Position numbers and translations under genes: made by a program. Under the pieces are notes generated by a model, which saw only the letters and a list, made by a program, of their open reading frames with translations, had not been told where the DNA came from and made no database searches. Shown here in pieces: positions 35,080-44,145 of a DNA stretch of 64,000 nucleotides. Numbering within the stretch: position 1 is the stretch's first letter; the number at the start of each line of letters is the position of its first letter. The DNA is from Afipia sp. 1NLS2 (GTDB lineage Bacteria; Pseudomonadota; Alphaproteobacteria; Rhizobiales; Xanthobacteraceae), in assembly GCF_000178995.1 (NCBI RefSeq), contig NZ_ADVZ01000001.1:1088001-1152000 (forward strand). The letters run 5' to 3'.

Positions 35080-35741
35080 TGTCGCCGTTGGCCTTTGACA
35101 TCGCCCATATGTTCGCCGGCGGACTCGTCCTCGTCAGCTTCATGATGCTTTACCAGGATCGGCTGCTCCCGCTGATCAACGTCCTGTCCCTACAATCCCT
35201 TCTCCTGGCCCTGTCGGTCGCATGGCAGGCGCATATCCAGGACAAGCCCGATCTCTACGTGACGGCCATGATCGCGCTTGGCTTCAAGAGCATCGTCATC
35301 CCGATGGCACTCCGCCGCATGGTGGTGCGCATGGGATTGCATCGGGAGATCGAGGTCGCCGTCGGTACCGGCCTGACGATGCTGCTTGGCATCGGCCTCG
35401 TCGCGCTATCCATGGATCTGATGCTGCGCGTGACGGCCGGCGCCAGCGCTCTGATCCGGGAAGATGTGGCCCTTGCGCTCTCTGTCGTGCTCCTCGGGCT
35501 TTTGATCATGGTGACACGGCGTAACGCCGTCAGCCAGGTGATCGGCTTCATGTCGATCGAGAACGGGCTGATCCTCGCGGGCACCGGCGCGCGCGGCATG
35601 CCTTTGGTGGTGGAAATCAGTGTCGCGTTCTCAGTCTTGATCGCCTTCATCGTCATCGGAATCTTCTTGTTCCGGATTCGGGAGCGCTTCGACACTGTCG
35701 ATATCCAGGTGCTGGACCGCTTCCGCGGAGAGCGCCGATGA
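35076..35741 (+). CDS. hyfE: HyfE-like membrane subunit
   Basis: 221 residues with six helices. GFMSIENGLILAGTG is the NuoK-type signature found in the second half of HyfE proteins. It is coupled to hyfC and hyfF by 4-base overlaps. It should sit next to HyfF in the membrane arm, taking part in proton translocation. Confidence 0.85.
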   Translation: MMSPLAFDIAHMFAGGLVLVSFMMLYQDRLLPLINVLSLQSLLLALSVAWQAHIQDKPDLYVTAMIALGFKSIVIPMALRRMVVRMGLHREIEVAVGTGLTMLLGIGLVALSMDLMLRVTAGASALIREDVALALSVVLLGLLIMVTRRNAVSQVIGFMSIENGLILAGTGARGMPLVVEISVAFSVLIAFIVIGIFLFRIRERFDTVDIQVLDRFRGERR

Positions 35742-37186
35742 GCATCCTGGCGTTCAACCCCCTCATCGCTCTGCTCCTAACCTCGCTGGTCGCGGCCGCG
35801 GCGCTCGCCTTTGTGCGGGATTATCGCTGGTCGGCACGGCTGAATATTTTTGCCAGCTTTGTTGTGCTGCTTTTCGCGCTGCTGCTCTTCCGCAGCCGGC
35901 CGCCGGTCGACGACCTGCTGCTGGCCGACGACCTCAACGTGGTGTTCATCACCCTGAATGCCTTCGTGGGTTTCACGACGAGCGTCTTCAGCGCCAGCTA
36001 CATCGGGCATGAACTGGAGACGGGACGTCTCACGCCCGGCTATCTGCGCTTCTACCATGTAATGTTCCAGCTGATGATGTTCGGCATGGACCTGGCGCTG
36101 ACGGCCAACAATATCGGCCTAATGTGGGTCGCGATCGAACTGGCGACGCTCTCGACCATCATGATGGTCGGCATCTACCGTACGCACGAAGCGCTGGAGG
36201 CCGCCTGGAAGTATTTCATCCTCGGCAGTGTTGGCATAGCGCTGGCGCTGTTCGGAACGATCCTCGTTTATCTGGCAGCGGTGTCGACCATCGGCGAGGG
36301 CATGGGCGCGATGGCGTGGACCAACCTGCTGCGCCATGCGGCCTTCCTCGACCCGTCGCTGCTCAATATTGCCTTCGTGTTTCTCCTGCTTGGCTACGGC
36401 ACCAAGGTCGGCCTGGCGCCAATGCATGCCTGGCTGCCGGACGCCCATGCCGAAGGGCCGACGCCGGTCTCCGCCGTGCTCTCGGGATTGCTGCTGAATG
36501 TGGCGCTCTACGCATTGCTGCGGTTCAAGATGATCGTCGCGGCAAATCCCGGAACGATCGCGGTCGGACCGCTGATGATCACGCTCGGTCTCGGCTCACT
36601 GATCTTCGCCGCCTTCATGCTTTACCGGCGCCGCGACATCAAACGCATGTTTGCCTATTCGTCGATCGAGCACATGGGGATCATCGTCTTCGCCTTCGGG
36701 ATGGGCGGCCCGCTCGGCAATTTCGCCGGTCTTCTGCAGATGACCATGCACAGCCTGACCAAATCGGCCATCTTCTTCTCGGTTGGCCATGTCGCGCAGG
36801 TGAAGGGCACCCAGAAGATCGCCGATATCCGCGGGCTGACGAGCAGTCATCCCCTCCTCGGTTGGACGCTCGTCGCCGGCGTCATTGCGATTGCGGGGCT
36901 GCCGCCCTTCGGTATCTTCATGAGCGAGTTTCTGGTTGTCACCTCGGCCTTCTCGCGCGCGCCAGCGCTCGCCGCTCTCGCGGCCTTCGGGCTGCTGGTT
37001 GCTTTCGGTGCGCTGCTGCTGCGCCTGGGCTCGATCGCCTTCGGCGAACCCACCGGGCCGACGACACCGGTACGCGCTTCCTACCTGCCGATCTTCGCGC
37101 ATCTGAGCCTTGTGCTGATCGGCGGGCTTTATATGCCGGGAGCCATGGTCGCCTGGTTCCAGAATGTCGCGGGCCTGCTCAAATGA
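35738..37186 (+). CDS. hyfF: HyfF-like proton-pumping membrane subunit
   Basis: 482 residues, an NuoN/MrpD-type antiporter-like protein with about 14 helices. Key stretches: LMWVAIELATLSTIMMVGIY, GTKVGLAPMHAWLPDAHAEG and RRDIKRMFAYSSIEHMGIIV, all with the conserved Lys/Glu residues of the family. Together with HyfB it gives two antiporter-like pumps in one complex. Overlaps the next gene by ATGA. Confidence 0.9.
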   Translation: MSILAFNPLIALLLTSLVAAAALAFVRDYRWSARLNIFASFVVLLFALLLFRSRPPVDDLLLADDLNVVFITLNAFVGFTTSVFSASYIGHELETGRLTPGYLRFYHVMFQLMMFGMDLALTANNIGLMWVAIELATLSTIMMVGIYRTHEALEAAWKYFILGSVGIALALFGTILVYLAAVSTIGEGMGAMAWTNLLRHAAFLDPSLLNIAFVFLLLGYGTKVGLAPMHAWLPDAHAEGPTPVSAVLSGLLLNVALYALLRFKMIVAANPGTIAVGPLMITLGLGSLIFAAFMLYRRRDIKRMFAYSSIEHMGIIVFAFGMGGPLGNFAGLLQMTMHSLTKSAIFFSVGHVAQVKGTQKIADIRGLTSSHPLLGWTLVAGVIAIAGLPPFGIFMSEFLVVTSAFSRAPALAALAAFGLLVAFGALLLRLGSIAFGEPTGPTTPVRASYLPIFAHLSLVLIGGLYMPGAMVAWFQNVAGLLK

Positions 37187-38724
37187 CGGAACGCGATCCA
37201 TCCGTCCTAGATCCGTTCGACCGTTTGAACGGACGCATCGTTGCCGAACATCGCCCATGGCCCAGAATAGACGTGCAGGCCGACGTCTGGACGGAAGCGG
37301 CGGATCGGTTGAGCCACGGTATCCTCAACCTGCTCGGGCTCTGGGGCGAATCACAGGCCGTCCATATGGCTGTCGCAGACGCCAGTGACCCGAACCGCAT
37401 CCTGGTGTTGAGCCTCACCTGCCCGGAGGGCCGCTATCCTTCCGTAGGACGAGTACATCCACCAGCGATCCATCTGGAGCGTGCTGTCGCCGATCTGTTC
37501 GCACTTGTTCCGGTCGGCCTGCCGGATACGCGCCCCTGGCTCGATCACGGGAAATGGGGCGTGCATGCCCCACTTGCCGCGCAGCGAAACGACGCTCGGC
37601 CAGCCGAGGAGTACGGATTCCTTCCCGTCGAAGGAGAGAACATTCACCAACTGCCGGTCGGACCAGTCCATGCCGGCATTATCGAGCCCGGTCATTTCCG
37701 CATCAGCGCCGATGGCGAGACCGTGGTGCGGATCGAGGAACGTTTGGGCTACACCCACAAAGGAATTGAGAGTCTCCTGCAAGGCGCCGACCTGGAGCGG
37801 GCGGCGCGATTGGCCTGCCGCTGCTCCGGCGATTCAACGGTCGCCTATGGCCTGGCATTTGCGCGTGCAGTGGAAGCGGCGCTTGGTTGGATGCCGCCCA
37901 TACGCGCCGCCTGGCTTAGAGCGCTGATGGCGGAACTGGAGCGCCTCGCAAATCATCTCGGCGATGTTGGCGCAATCTGCAACGACGGCGGATTCGCCAT
38001 CATGCTCGCCCATTGTTCCGTGCTGAGGGAACAAGTGCTTCGGGAAGCAGTCGCTTGCTTTGGGCACAGGCTGATGATGGATCGCATCGTGCCGGGCGGC
38101 GTCGCCGCCGATATCGACCCCGCTGGCGCCGCACGTATTGCCGCCTTAATGGCAGACATCCGTCGTCGTTTTCAGCGGCTCGTCGAGCTCTATAATACAA
38201 CCGCATCATTGCAAGACCGCACCGTTGGAACGGGTATCCTGCAGCCGGCACTTGCCGCGCAATTCGCGGCCGGTGGATTTGTCGGTCGCGCGTCAGGCCG
38301 GCGCTGTGATGCGCGACGCTGGCCCGGCTACGCCCCCTATGACGAACTCGAATTCGAAATCCCTGTGCTTGAAGAGGGCGACGTGAATGCCCGTCTGTGG
38401 ATACGTGTCCGCGAGGTAGAGCAGTCCATCAGGCTGATCGAGCAAATCCTCGCCAAATTGCCGGATGGCCCGATCCGGACGGAGAACAGCAGCAGCCTCG
38501 CGAGCGCGGCAAGCGAGGGCATGGCGATCGTCGAAGGCTTTCGCGGCGACATTCTTGCCTGGGTTCGAATCGACGCTACTGGCCGCATCGAACGCTGCCA
38601 TCTACGCGATCCGTCTTGGTTCCAGTGGCCGCTACTGGAGGCTGCGATCGAAGGCAACATCGTTGCCGATTTTCCGATCTGCAACAAATCCTTCAACTGC
38701 TCCTATTCGGGGCACGATCTCTGA
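37183..38724 (+). CDS. hyfG: HyfG-like large subunit without canonical [NiFe] cysteine motifs
   Basis: 513 residues from ATG 37183 (the longer ORF from 36124 is the shadow of hyfF). The N-terminal third is a NuoC-like domain, the rest NuoD/hydrogenase-large-subunit-like (RIEERLGYTHKGIESLLQGA, VDLERAA-type region). The first nickel motif should be CxxC but reads ACRC before SGDSTVAYG, so the first Cys is gone. The second (DPCxxC in HycE) reads FNCSYSGHDL, where neither Cys is at its place. Such proteins belong to the energy-converting hydrogenase-related (Ehr) group, which have no NiFe site. Catalytic role therefore unclear. Confidence 0.85.
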   Translation: MTERDPSVLDPFDRLNGRIVAEHRPWPRIDVQADVWTEAADRLSHGILNLLGLWGESQAVHMAVADASDPNRILVLSLTCPEGRYPSVGRVHPPAIHLERAVADLFALVPVGLPDTRPWLDHGKWGVHAPLAAQRNDARPAEEYGFLPVEGENIHQLPVGPVHAGIIEPGHFRISADGETVVRIEERLGYTHKGIESLLQGADLERAARLACRCSGDSTVAYGLAFARAVEAALGWMPPIRAAWLRALMAELERLANHLGDVGAICNDGGFAIMLAHCSVLREQVLREAVACFGHRLMMDRIVPGGVAADIDPAGAARIAALMADIRRRFQRLVELYNTTASLQDRTVGTGILQPALAAQFAAGGFVGRASGRRCDARRWPGYAPYDELEFEIPVLEEGDVNARLWIRVREVEQSIRLIEQILAKLPDGPIRTENSSSLASAASEGMAIVEGFRGDILAWVRIDATGRIERCHLRDPSWFQWPLLEAAIEGNIVADFPICNKSFNCSYSGHDL

Positions 38725-38733
38725 AAGCGGTCC

Positions 38734-39243
38734 ATGCGCAAGACACTGTTCGAGAGTCTCACCCGCCGCCCCTTCACCGAGAAGTTGGCAGTTCCGACCG
38801 ATCCGAACATCGTTCGCATGGCCGCCGAATTGGACGTCAAGGCTCGCCGCCGGCTTGGCCGCAGCCTGTCTCTGCGGCTCGTCGATGCGGGTTCGTGCAA
38901 CGCCTGCGAACTTGAGCTCAACGCCTTGAGTAATCCTTATTACGATCTCGAACGCTTCGGCTTGCGGTTTGTCGCCTCGCCGCGCCATGCCGATGTGCTG
39001 CTCGTGACCGGCCCGGTGACGAAGAACATGCGCGAGCCGCTTCTACGGACCTACGACGCCATGCCGGCGCCGAAATGGGTCGTCGCTGTTGGTGACTGCG
39101 CCGCTTGCGGTGGACTATACGCCGATAGCTATGCGTGCGAGCGCGGCGCCAATGCGGTGCTTCCCGTCAACCTTCGCATCGTCGGATGTCCACCATCGCC
39201 AACCCAGTTGCTGGAGGGACTTCTGGCCCTGATCGGCCCGTAA
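38734..39243 (+). CDS. hyfI: HyfI/NuoB-like iron-sulfur subunit
   Basis: 169 residues. The four ligands for the N2-type [4Fe-4S] cluster are present: GSCNACELE (two Cys), GDCAACGG and GCPPSPTQLLEG. This subunit would connect electron input to the large subunit. No HyfA or HyfH ferredoxin-like gene follows, so the electron source is not evident from the operon. Ten bases separate it from hyfG. Confidence 0.9.
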   Translation: MRKTLFESLTRRPFTEKLAVPTDPNIVRMAAELDVKARRRLGRSLSLRLVDAGSCNACELELNALSNPYYDLERFGLRFVASPRHADVLLVTGPVTKNMREPLLRTYDAMPAPKWVVAVGDCAACGGLYADSYACERGANAVLPVNLRIVGCPPSPTQLLEGLLALIGP

Positions 39244-39256
39244 CCGGCGAGAAGCC

Positions 39257-39510
39257 GTGATCGACTTGGTCGCCCACGCCTACGGCGGATATCTGGCGAC
39301 GCTGCGCGGTTCGAGTTGGCGGGACGGCATGATCGCGCGGCTCGCGGATTTGCTCGACCGCATGACTGCGGACGGGCTTATTGAAGAGCGCGACGGCGCA
39401 TTGCGCTTGACTATGCCGGGGCGCGCCTGAGGGGAGTCGTTCCCCTGACGCTGGAATCAGCACTGCAGGCAGTCGAACTCCTGTGCGGCCTCGCCCCCGT
39501 TGCGCTGTAG
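39257..39510 (+). pseudogene. Orphan reading at the end of the hydrogenase-like operon, probably frameshifted
   Basis: GTG at 39257 opens a 57-codon frame: LVAHAYGGYLATLRGSSWRD, then ARLADLLDRMTADGLIEERD, stopping at 39430. In another frame the sequence continues as a plausible protein end, LRGVVPLTLESALQAVELLC and GLAPVAL with stop TAG at 39510. One frameshift near 39415-39425 would join them to an ~84-residue product. The middle resembles a winged-helix segment. I do not recognise the family. The remaining bases to 39580 contain nothing visible. Confidence 0.35.
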
Positions 39511-39580
39511 GGTGAGCTCGCCGCTTGCCCCCGATTCTCAGGCTATGGGGTTACAGGACCGCCGCTGAGTCTTGCATCAC

Positions 39581-39612
39581 GTCCATATGTCGGGCAGTAT
39601 CGACATATGGAC
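39581..39612. promoter_or_regulatory. ArsR operator overlapping the arsR start codon
   Basis: GTCCATATGTC (39581-39591) and GACATATGGAC (39602-39612) are a perfect 11-bp inverted repeat with a 10-base spacer. The arsR ATG (39607) lies inside the right arm. ArsR dimers bind such dyads and leave on arsenite binding. No clear ribosome-binding site precedes the ATG, so the mRNA may be leaderless or nearly so. Confidence 0.65.
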
Positions 39613-39978
39613 GCAAACCAAGCCATCCTCGCCTTCTCGGCGCTCTCCCAGCCCACCCGGCTCGAGGTGTTCCGCCTGCTCGTGAAACACGAGCCCGACG
39701 GCCTGCCGGCCGGCGAGATCGCGCGCTTCATGGGCGTGCCCCACAACACCATGTCAACGCATCTCGCCATCCTGACGCGCGCCGGGCTGATCGAGGCTGC
39801 GCGGCAGAGCCGCTCCATCGTCTATCGCGCCCAGATCGAGGCCGTGCGCGGGCTCGCCGGCTTCCTTGTCAAGGATTGCTGCGGCGGTCGACCGGAACTC
39901 TGCGCGCCGCTGATCGCCGACCTCTCGTCCTGCTGTCCACCGCAAAAGCCGTCGTCCAAGGAGGTCGCCCATGGCTGA
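39607..39978 (+). CDS. arsR: ArsR-family arsenic-responsive repressor
   Basis: 123 residues. The winged-helix region reads LSQPTRLEVFRLLVKHEPDG and GVPHNTMSTHLAILTRAGLI. The C-terminal tail has DCCGGRPELCAPL and SSCCPP, giving three cysteine clusters that probably form the As(III) site, a layout seen in rhizobial ArsR proteins with C-terminal cysteines. It is first in the operon and overlaps arsC by 8 bases. Confidence 0.9.
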   Translation: MDANQAILAFSALSQPTRLEVFRLLVKHEPDGLPAGEIARFMGVPHNTMSTHLAILTRAGLIEAARQSRSIVYRAQIEAVRGLAGFLVKDCCGGRPELCAPLIADLSSCCPPQKPSSKEVAHG

Positions 39979-40498
39979 CCGCATCTATAATGTGCTGTTC
40001 CTCTGCACCGGTAATTCCGCCCGTTCCATTCTGGCAGAGAGCATCCTGCGCAAGGATGGCGCCGGTCACTTCCGAGCCTTCTCGGCTGGAAGCGATCCGA
40101 AGGGTCGGGTCAATCCTTTCGCGCTGAAGGTGCTCGACAGCTTCGACTATCCGACCGACGGATTCCGCTCCAAGAGCTGGGAGGAGTTCGCCCGGCCTGA
40201 TGCACCGGTCATGGATTTCGTGTTCACCGTCTGCGACAACGCCGCCGGCGAGACCTGTCCCGTTTGGCCGGGCCAGCCGATGACGGCGCATTGGGGCATT
40301 GAGGACCCGGCCGCAGTCGAGGGCTCCGACGTCCAAAAGGAAGCCGCCTTCGTTACGGCATTCCGTTATCTCAAGGCCCGCATCGGCGTGTTCGCGGCGT
40401 TGCCGCTGATGAGCCTCGACAAGATCGCACTCGGCACGAAGCTGCGGGAGATCGGCCAGAGCGAGGGCGCGACGTCGCCGCGTCCGAGCGCAGCGTAA
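39971..40498 (+). CDS. arsC: Thioredoxin-coupled arsenate reductase (LMW phosphatase fold)
   Basis: 175 residues. The P-loop LFLCTGNSARSILAE (CxGNSxRS) and the DFVFTVCDNAAGETC region with its redox cysteines fit the ArsC family related to low-molecular-weight tyrosine phosphatase. It reduces arsenate to arsenite using thioredoxin. It precedes an unrelated second ArsC by 8 bases. Confidence 0.92.
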   Translation: MADRIYNVLFLCTGNSARSILAESILRKDGAGHFRAFSAGSDPKGRVNPFALKVLDSFDYPTDGFRSKSWEEFARPDAPVMDFVFTVCDNAAGETCPVWPGQPMTAHWGIEDPAAVEGSDVQKEAAFVTAFRYLKARIGVFAALPLMSLDKIALGTKLREIGQSEGATSPRPSAA

Positions 40499-40506
40499 GG
40501 CACACC

Positions 40507-40932
40507 ATGGACGTCGTCATCTATCACAACCCCGACTGCGGGACCTCCCGCAACACGCTGGCGATGATCCGCAATGCCGGCATCGAACCTCACGTCATCG
40601 AGTATCTGAAGACACCGCCCTCGCGGACGATGCTCAAGCAGCTCATCGCGCGCATGGGCATCTCCGTTCGCGCGCTACTGCGCGAGAAGGGCACGCCCTA
40701 TGCGGAGCTTCGCCTAGACGATCCGAACCTCACGGACAAACAGTTACTCGATGCCATGCAGGCACACCCGGTCCTGATGAATCGGCCAATCGTCGTGACG
40801 CCCACGGCCGTCCGGCTCTGCCGTCCTTCGGAGGAGGTGCTCGGTCTGCTGCCGCCGCAGCGGGGCGAGTTCGTCAAGGAAGACGGCGAGCGCGTGGTGG
40901 ACGAGCACGGCCGCCGCGTGGCGACAGCTTAA
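40507..40932 (+). CDS. arsC: Glutaredoxin-dependent arsenate reductase ArsC
   Basis: 141 residues with YHNPDCGTSRNTL, the catalytic Cys of the R773-type ArsC, and RPIVVTPTAVRLCRP with the conserved arginines. It uses glutathione and glutaredoxin. Two arsC types in one operon give reductase activity with either electron donor. Ends 9 bases before acr3. Confidence 0.92.
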   Translation: MDVVIYHNPDCGTSRNTLAMIRNAGIEPHVIEYLKTPPSRTMLKQLIARMGISVRALLREKGTPYAELRLDDPNLTDKQLLDAMQAHPVLMNRPIVVTPTAVRLCRPSEEVLGLLPPQRGEFVKEDGERVVDEHGRRVATA

Positions 40933-40941
40933 GGCAGCCCC

Positions 40942-41997
40942 ATGTCCACCTTTGAACGCTATCTCACCCTCTGGGTCGCACTCTGCATCGTTGCCGGCGT
41001 CGCGCTCGGCCATTTCATGTCGGGCGTTTTTCATGCGATCGGCGCTGCCGAGATCGCCAAGGTCAATCTGCCAGTCGCTGCTTTGATCTGGCTGATGATC
41101 GTGCCGATGCTGATCAAGATCGATTTTGCTGCCCTCGGCCAAGTGAGGGAGCACTGGCGCGGCATTGGCGTCACGCTCTTCGTCAACTGGACGGTCAAAC
41201 CCTTCTCGATGGCGGCGCTGGGCTGGCTATTCGTCGGATACCTGTTCCGACCATATCTGCCGGCCGCCCAGATCGACAGCTACATCGCGGGTCTCATTAT
41301 CCTCGCTGCCGCACCCTGCACGGCCATGGTGTTCGTCTGGTCGAACCTCACGAAGGGTGAGCCTCATTTCACGCTGAGCCAGGTCGCGCTCAACGACTCC
41401 ATCATGGTGTTCGCTTTCGCGCCGATCGTTGGCCTGCTGCTGGGATTGTCGGCCATCATCGTGCCTTGGGACACGCTCGTTCTGTCGGTCGGTCTCTATA
41501 TCATCGTGCCCGTAGTCGCAGCACAGCTCCTGCGCCGGCACCTCCTCGCAAGCGGTGGAGAGCCGAGGCTGAGGGCCTTTCTAGACCGACTGCAGCCGGT
41601 CTCGCTCATCGCCCTGTTGGCGACGCTGGTGCTGCTGTTCGGTTTCCAGGGCGAGCAAATTCTGGCACAGCCACTCGTCATCGCACTGCTCGCCGTGCCC
41701 ATCCTGATCCAGGTCTATTTCAATGCCGGTCTCGCCTATCTGCTGAACCGGATTTCCGGCGAGCAGCACTGCGTCGCCGGCCCTTCCGCCCTGATCGGCG
41801 CCTCCAACTTCTTCGAGTTGGCGGTCGCCGCCGCCATCAGCCTGTTCGGTTTCCAGTCCGGCGCTGCCCTGGCGACCGTCGTCGGCGTGCTGATCGAAGT
41901 GCCGGTCATGCTGACCGTCGTCTGGATCGTGAACCGTTCGAAGGGATGGTACGAGCGCGGTCAAGCAACGCCGCGCGTCATCAAAGAAGCGCGTTGA
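40942..41997 (+). CDS. acr3: ACR3-family arsenite efflux permease
   Basis: 351 residues, ten hydrophobic helices. The ACR3 signature includes [20 protein letters not shown] with the essential Cys, followed by [14 protein letters not shown]. It exports arsenite across the inner membrane with the proton gradient. The stop shares one base with the arsH ATG. Confidence 0.93.
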   Translation: MSTFERYLTLWVALCIVAGVALGHFMSGVFHAIGAAEIAKVNLPVAALIWLMIVPMLIKIDFAALGQVREHWRGIGVTLFVNWTVKPFSMAALGWLFVGYLFRPYLPAAQIDSYIAGLIILAAAPCTAMVFVWSNLTKGEPHFTLSQVALNDSIMVFAFAPIVGLLLGLSAIIVPWDTLVLSVGLYIIVPVVAAQLLRRHLLASGGEPRLRAFLDRLQPVSLIALLATLVLLFGFQGEQILAQPLVIALLAVPILIQVYFNAGLAYLLNRISGEQHCVAGPSALIGASNFFELAVAAAISLFGFQSGAALATVVGVLIEVPVMLTVVWIVNRSKGWYERGQATPRVIKEAR

Positions 41998-42719
41998 TGC
42001 AGGCTTCTGATCTGTCGGATTTGCCGAATATCGATGCCGATGCGTTCGAACGTCCGACGACGGCTGCGCTGATCCCAGAGCCGCCGATGCACCCGCCGCG
42101 CATCCTGCTACTGTACGGTTCGCTGCGCGAGCGATCGTTCAGCCGGTTCCAGGCCCAGGAAGCCGCGCGCCTTCTGGAAGCGTTCGGCGCCGAGGCTCGC
42201 ATATTCAACCCCAGCGGCCTACCGCTTCCGGATGATGCGCCGGCCGCTCATCCCAAGGTCCAAGAGTTGCGCGAACTGTCGGCTTGGTCGGAGGGACAGG
42301 TCTGGTGCAGCCCGGAACGCCACGGCGCCATGACGGGCATCATGAAGGCACAGATCGACTGGATACCGCTATCCCTCGGGGCGGTCAGGCCCACCCAAGG
42401 CAAGACGCTCGCGGTGATGCAAGTGAGCGGCGGATCGCAGTCCTTCAACGCCGTCAACCAAATGCGTGTCCTCGGGCGCTGGATGCGCATGATCACGATC
42501 CCGAACCAGTCCTCGGTCGCCAAAGCTTACGAGCAGTTCGATGAGGACGGGCGGATGAAGCCATCCCCATATTACGATCGCGTCGTCGATGTTGTGGAGG
42601 AGCTGGTGAAGTTCACCCTGCTGACGCACGGTCCTTCCGCCTACCTCACCAGCCGCTACAGCGAGCGCAAGAAGGCCGTAGGGAAGCTTGCCGCGCGCGT
42701 TAAGCTGACTGTGATCTAA
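41997..42719 (+). CDS. arsH: ArsH-type NADPH-dependent FMN reductase
   Basis: 240 residues. Flavodoxin-like FMN site [20 protein letters not shown]; conserved [20 protein letters not shown] and RYSERKKA near the end. ArsH oxidises trivalent organoarsenicals and has NADPH oxidase activity in related proteins. It is the last gene of the ars operon. Confidence 0.92.
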   Translation: MQASDLSDLPNIDADAFERPTTAALIPEPPMHPPRILLLYGSLRERSFSRFQAQEAARLLEAFGAEARIFNPSGLPLPDDAPAAHPKVQELRELSAWSEGQVWCSPERHGAMTGIMKAQIDWIPLSLGAVRPTQGKTLAVMQVSGGSQSFNAVNQMRVLGRWMRMITIPNQSSVAKAYEQFDEDGRMKPSPYYDRVVDVVEELVKFTLLTHGPSAYLTSRYSERKKAVGKLAARVKLTVI

Positions 42720-42802
42720 CGCAGTAGGCTATTTGAAGGAGTTCCCAAAGGCGCATCCAATTGTGCAACGGGCTGCTGCACAATCGCTTGTCAGGAGACC
42801 TC

Positions 42803-43036
42803 GTGCCGTCACCCACCTATCTAACGCTCGAAGAAGTCATTACCCGCTAGCGCAGTCAGGTCAGCGAAGGCACGCTCCGAAATTGGAGAGCCATGCGGAT
42901 CGGACCGTCCTTCATCAAGATAGGCAAGGCGATCCTCTATCCCGTCAGCGAACTCGATCGCTGGGACAAATTCAATCTCGTGGTTTGCAGACCCTCCCGA
43001 TCTTTGTCGCTGGAGGAATATGCTTCGGCCGGTTGA
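42803..43036 (+). pseudogene. AlpA/excisionase-like HTH gene with in-frame stop
   Basis: GTG at 42803 with AGGAGA upstream opens PSPTYLTLEEVITR, then TAG at 42848-42850, then RSQVSEGTLRNWRAMRIGPS and FIKIGKAILYPVSELDRWDK. The layout is that of the 10438 gene (TLRNWRAQRVGPPFIKIGKS), with roughly half the residues shared. The stop stands where that gene has Tyr (SERYRG), a one-base change from TAC or TAT to TAG. It is the last recognisable feature of the accessory region before radC. Confidence 0.7.
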
Positions 43037-43262
43037 TCCGAATCGTCATGGCTGGCTATTTAAGTCCCAGGCGATGCGATATGGCGAGACTCATGATGCG
43101 GAATCCGTGATCCGGCATGACGTTGGAGTATCATCTAAGATCCTACATGATCAGGAATTGTTCATCACGACCAGTCACGCACCACATATACCAATTAACG
43201 ACCCCTGTTGATTTAAGCGTGTCGGCAATGTGTTGAAAAATAACAGAAACTGATCTTCGAGT
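43037..43262. other. Spacer between HTH remnant and radC stub, no gene found
   Basis: 226 bases with lower GC than the flanks. No reading frame with a known family and no clear inverted repeat was found. It ends at the point where the radC homology begins (about 43263), so the right end of the accessory element is probably in here. Confidence 0.4.
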
Positions 43263-43430
43263 ATATTGATCCACAATCACCCCTCGGGCGATCCGACGCC
43301 ATCACAGGCCGACATCCAGATGACGAAATCCATCGTCGCCATCGCGGCCCCGCTCGGCATTTCCGTGCACGACCACATCATTGTCGGCAAGAACGGCCAT
43401 TCGAGCCTCAAGGGCATGAAGCTGATGTAA
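43263..43430 (+). pseudogene. radC: 3' fragment of radC (JAB/MPN domain)
   Basis: The frame reads [20 protein letters not shown] and continues with [20 protein letters not shown] to [11 protein letters not shown] and TAA at 43428-43430. This is the conserved end of RadC, including HxH of the JAMM site (HNHPSGDP). Everything before ILIHNH is replaced by unrelated sequence (an in-frame TGA stands at 43251). The rest of radC is not in the window. The gene was cut by insertion of the accessory element or by a deletion at its edge. Confidence 0.8.
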
Positions 43431-43443
43431 GTCGCGCGCAGGC

Positions 43444-44145
43444 TTACTGGCGCACCATGATGAACGGATCGGCGCTGTCGGGAATCCGCCGCCATTGCGC
43501 ATGATCGTCGGCACCGAACCGCCAGACTTCGCCGCTTGATGAGATCAGCAGCATCTCGCCGCGCTCAAGCCGCCACATCACCGGTCCGAAGCGACTCACC
43601 AGCGGATCGCATTTCGGCTTAAGGAAGACCTGGAAGTTCTCGGGATTGCCCGCCTCGTTGTTGGTGAGCGTCAGGCCGCAGATCGGATTGCCGTTGCCGC
43701 GCACCATCGCCCAGTCGCCGATCATCTGGTCGGTCGATTTCGACAGCGCACGCGCCGCCGCCAGGCCTTGAAGAATGTAGACGCCCTCGCCGCTGCGCAC
43801 GCCCTCGAGAATGCCGTTCTCGACTTCGGTGACATCCAGCACGGAGGCACCCTTCGCATCCTGAAAACGGACGATGTCGAGGCCCTTCACCGTCCATGAC
43901 GCAATCGCGCCGGTGAACGGCAGGGCTTCCGCACATCCCTTCTCCAGATCGAGTTTCATGCCGAGCGGCACGGTGTCGTTCTTCAGCGTCACCACGCAGG
44001 TCCGGTCGCGCCCCGCCGTGGCCAGTTCCCACTGGCCTAACATGGCCTTGGTCTGGGCCGCGCCATCCTCTTGCGCGAACGCCGCCGTCGCAGGCCAAAA
44101 GCCTGCGGCGACACAGACAGCCAGAACGGCGGCACGGCAGATCAT
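43444..44145 (-). CDS. Inh/AprI-like protease inhibitor domain protein, secreted
   Basis: 233 residues with a signal peptide (VLAVCVAAGFWPATAAFA). Two repeated units follow, each with the beta-barrel pattern of Inh/Omp19 inhibitors: MLGQWELATAGRDRTCVVTL and MIGDWAMVRGNGNPICGLTL. Both have a GxW start and a Cys (about 100 residues apart). The family inhibits secreted metalloproteases; a two-domain form is common in rhizobia. The ATG overlaps the dehydrogenase stop. Confidence 0.8.
   Translation of the reverse strand: MICRAAVLAVCVAAGFWPATAAFAQEDGAAQTKAMLGQWELATAGRDRTCVVTLKNDTVPLGMKLDLEKGCAEALPFTGAIASWTVKGLDIVRFQDAKGASVLDVTEVENGILEGVRSGEGVYILQGLAAARALSKSTDQMIGDWAMVRGNGNPICGLTLTNNEAGNPENFQVFLKPKCDPLVSRFGPVMWRLERGEMLLISSSGEVWRFGADDHAQWRRIPDSADPFIMVRQ

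Noticed and set aside
36124-37182. N-terminal part of an 866-codon ORF before the HyfG-like gene
   Set aside because: It is the out-of-frame reading of hyfF; the real start is the ATG at 37183, which overlaps the hyfF stop.
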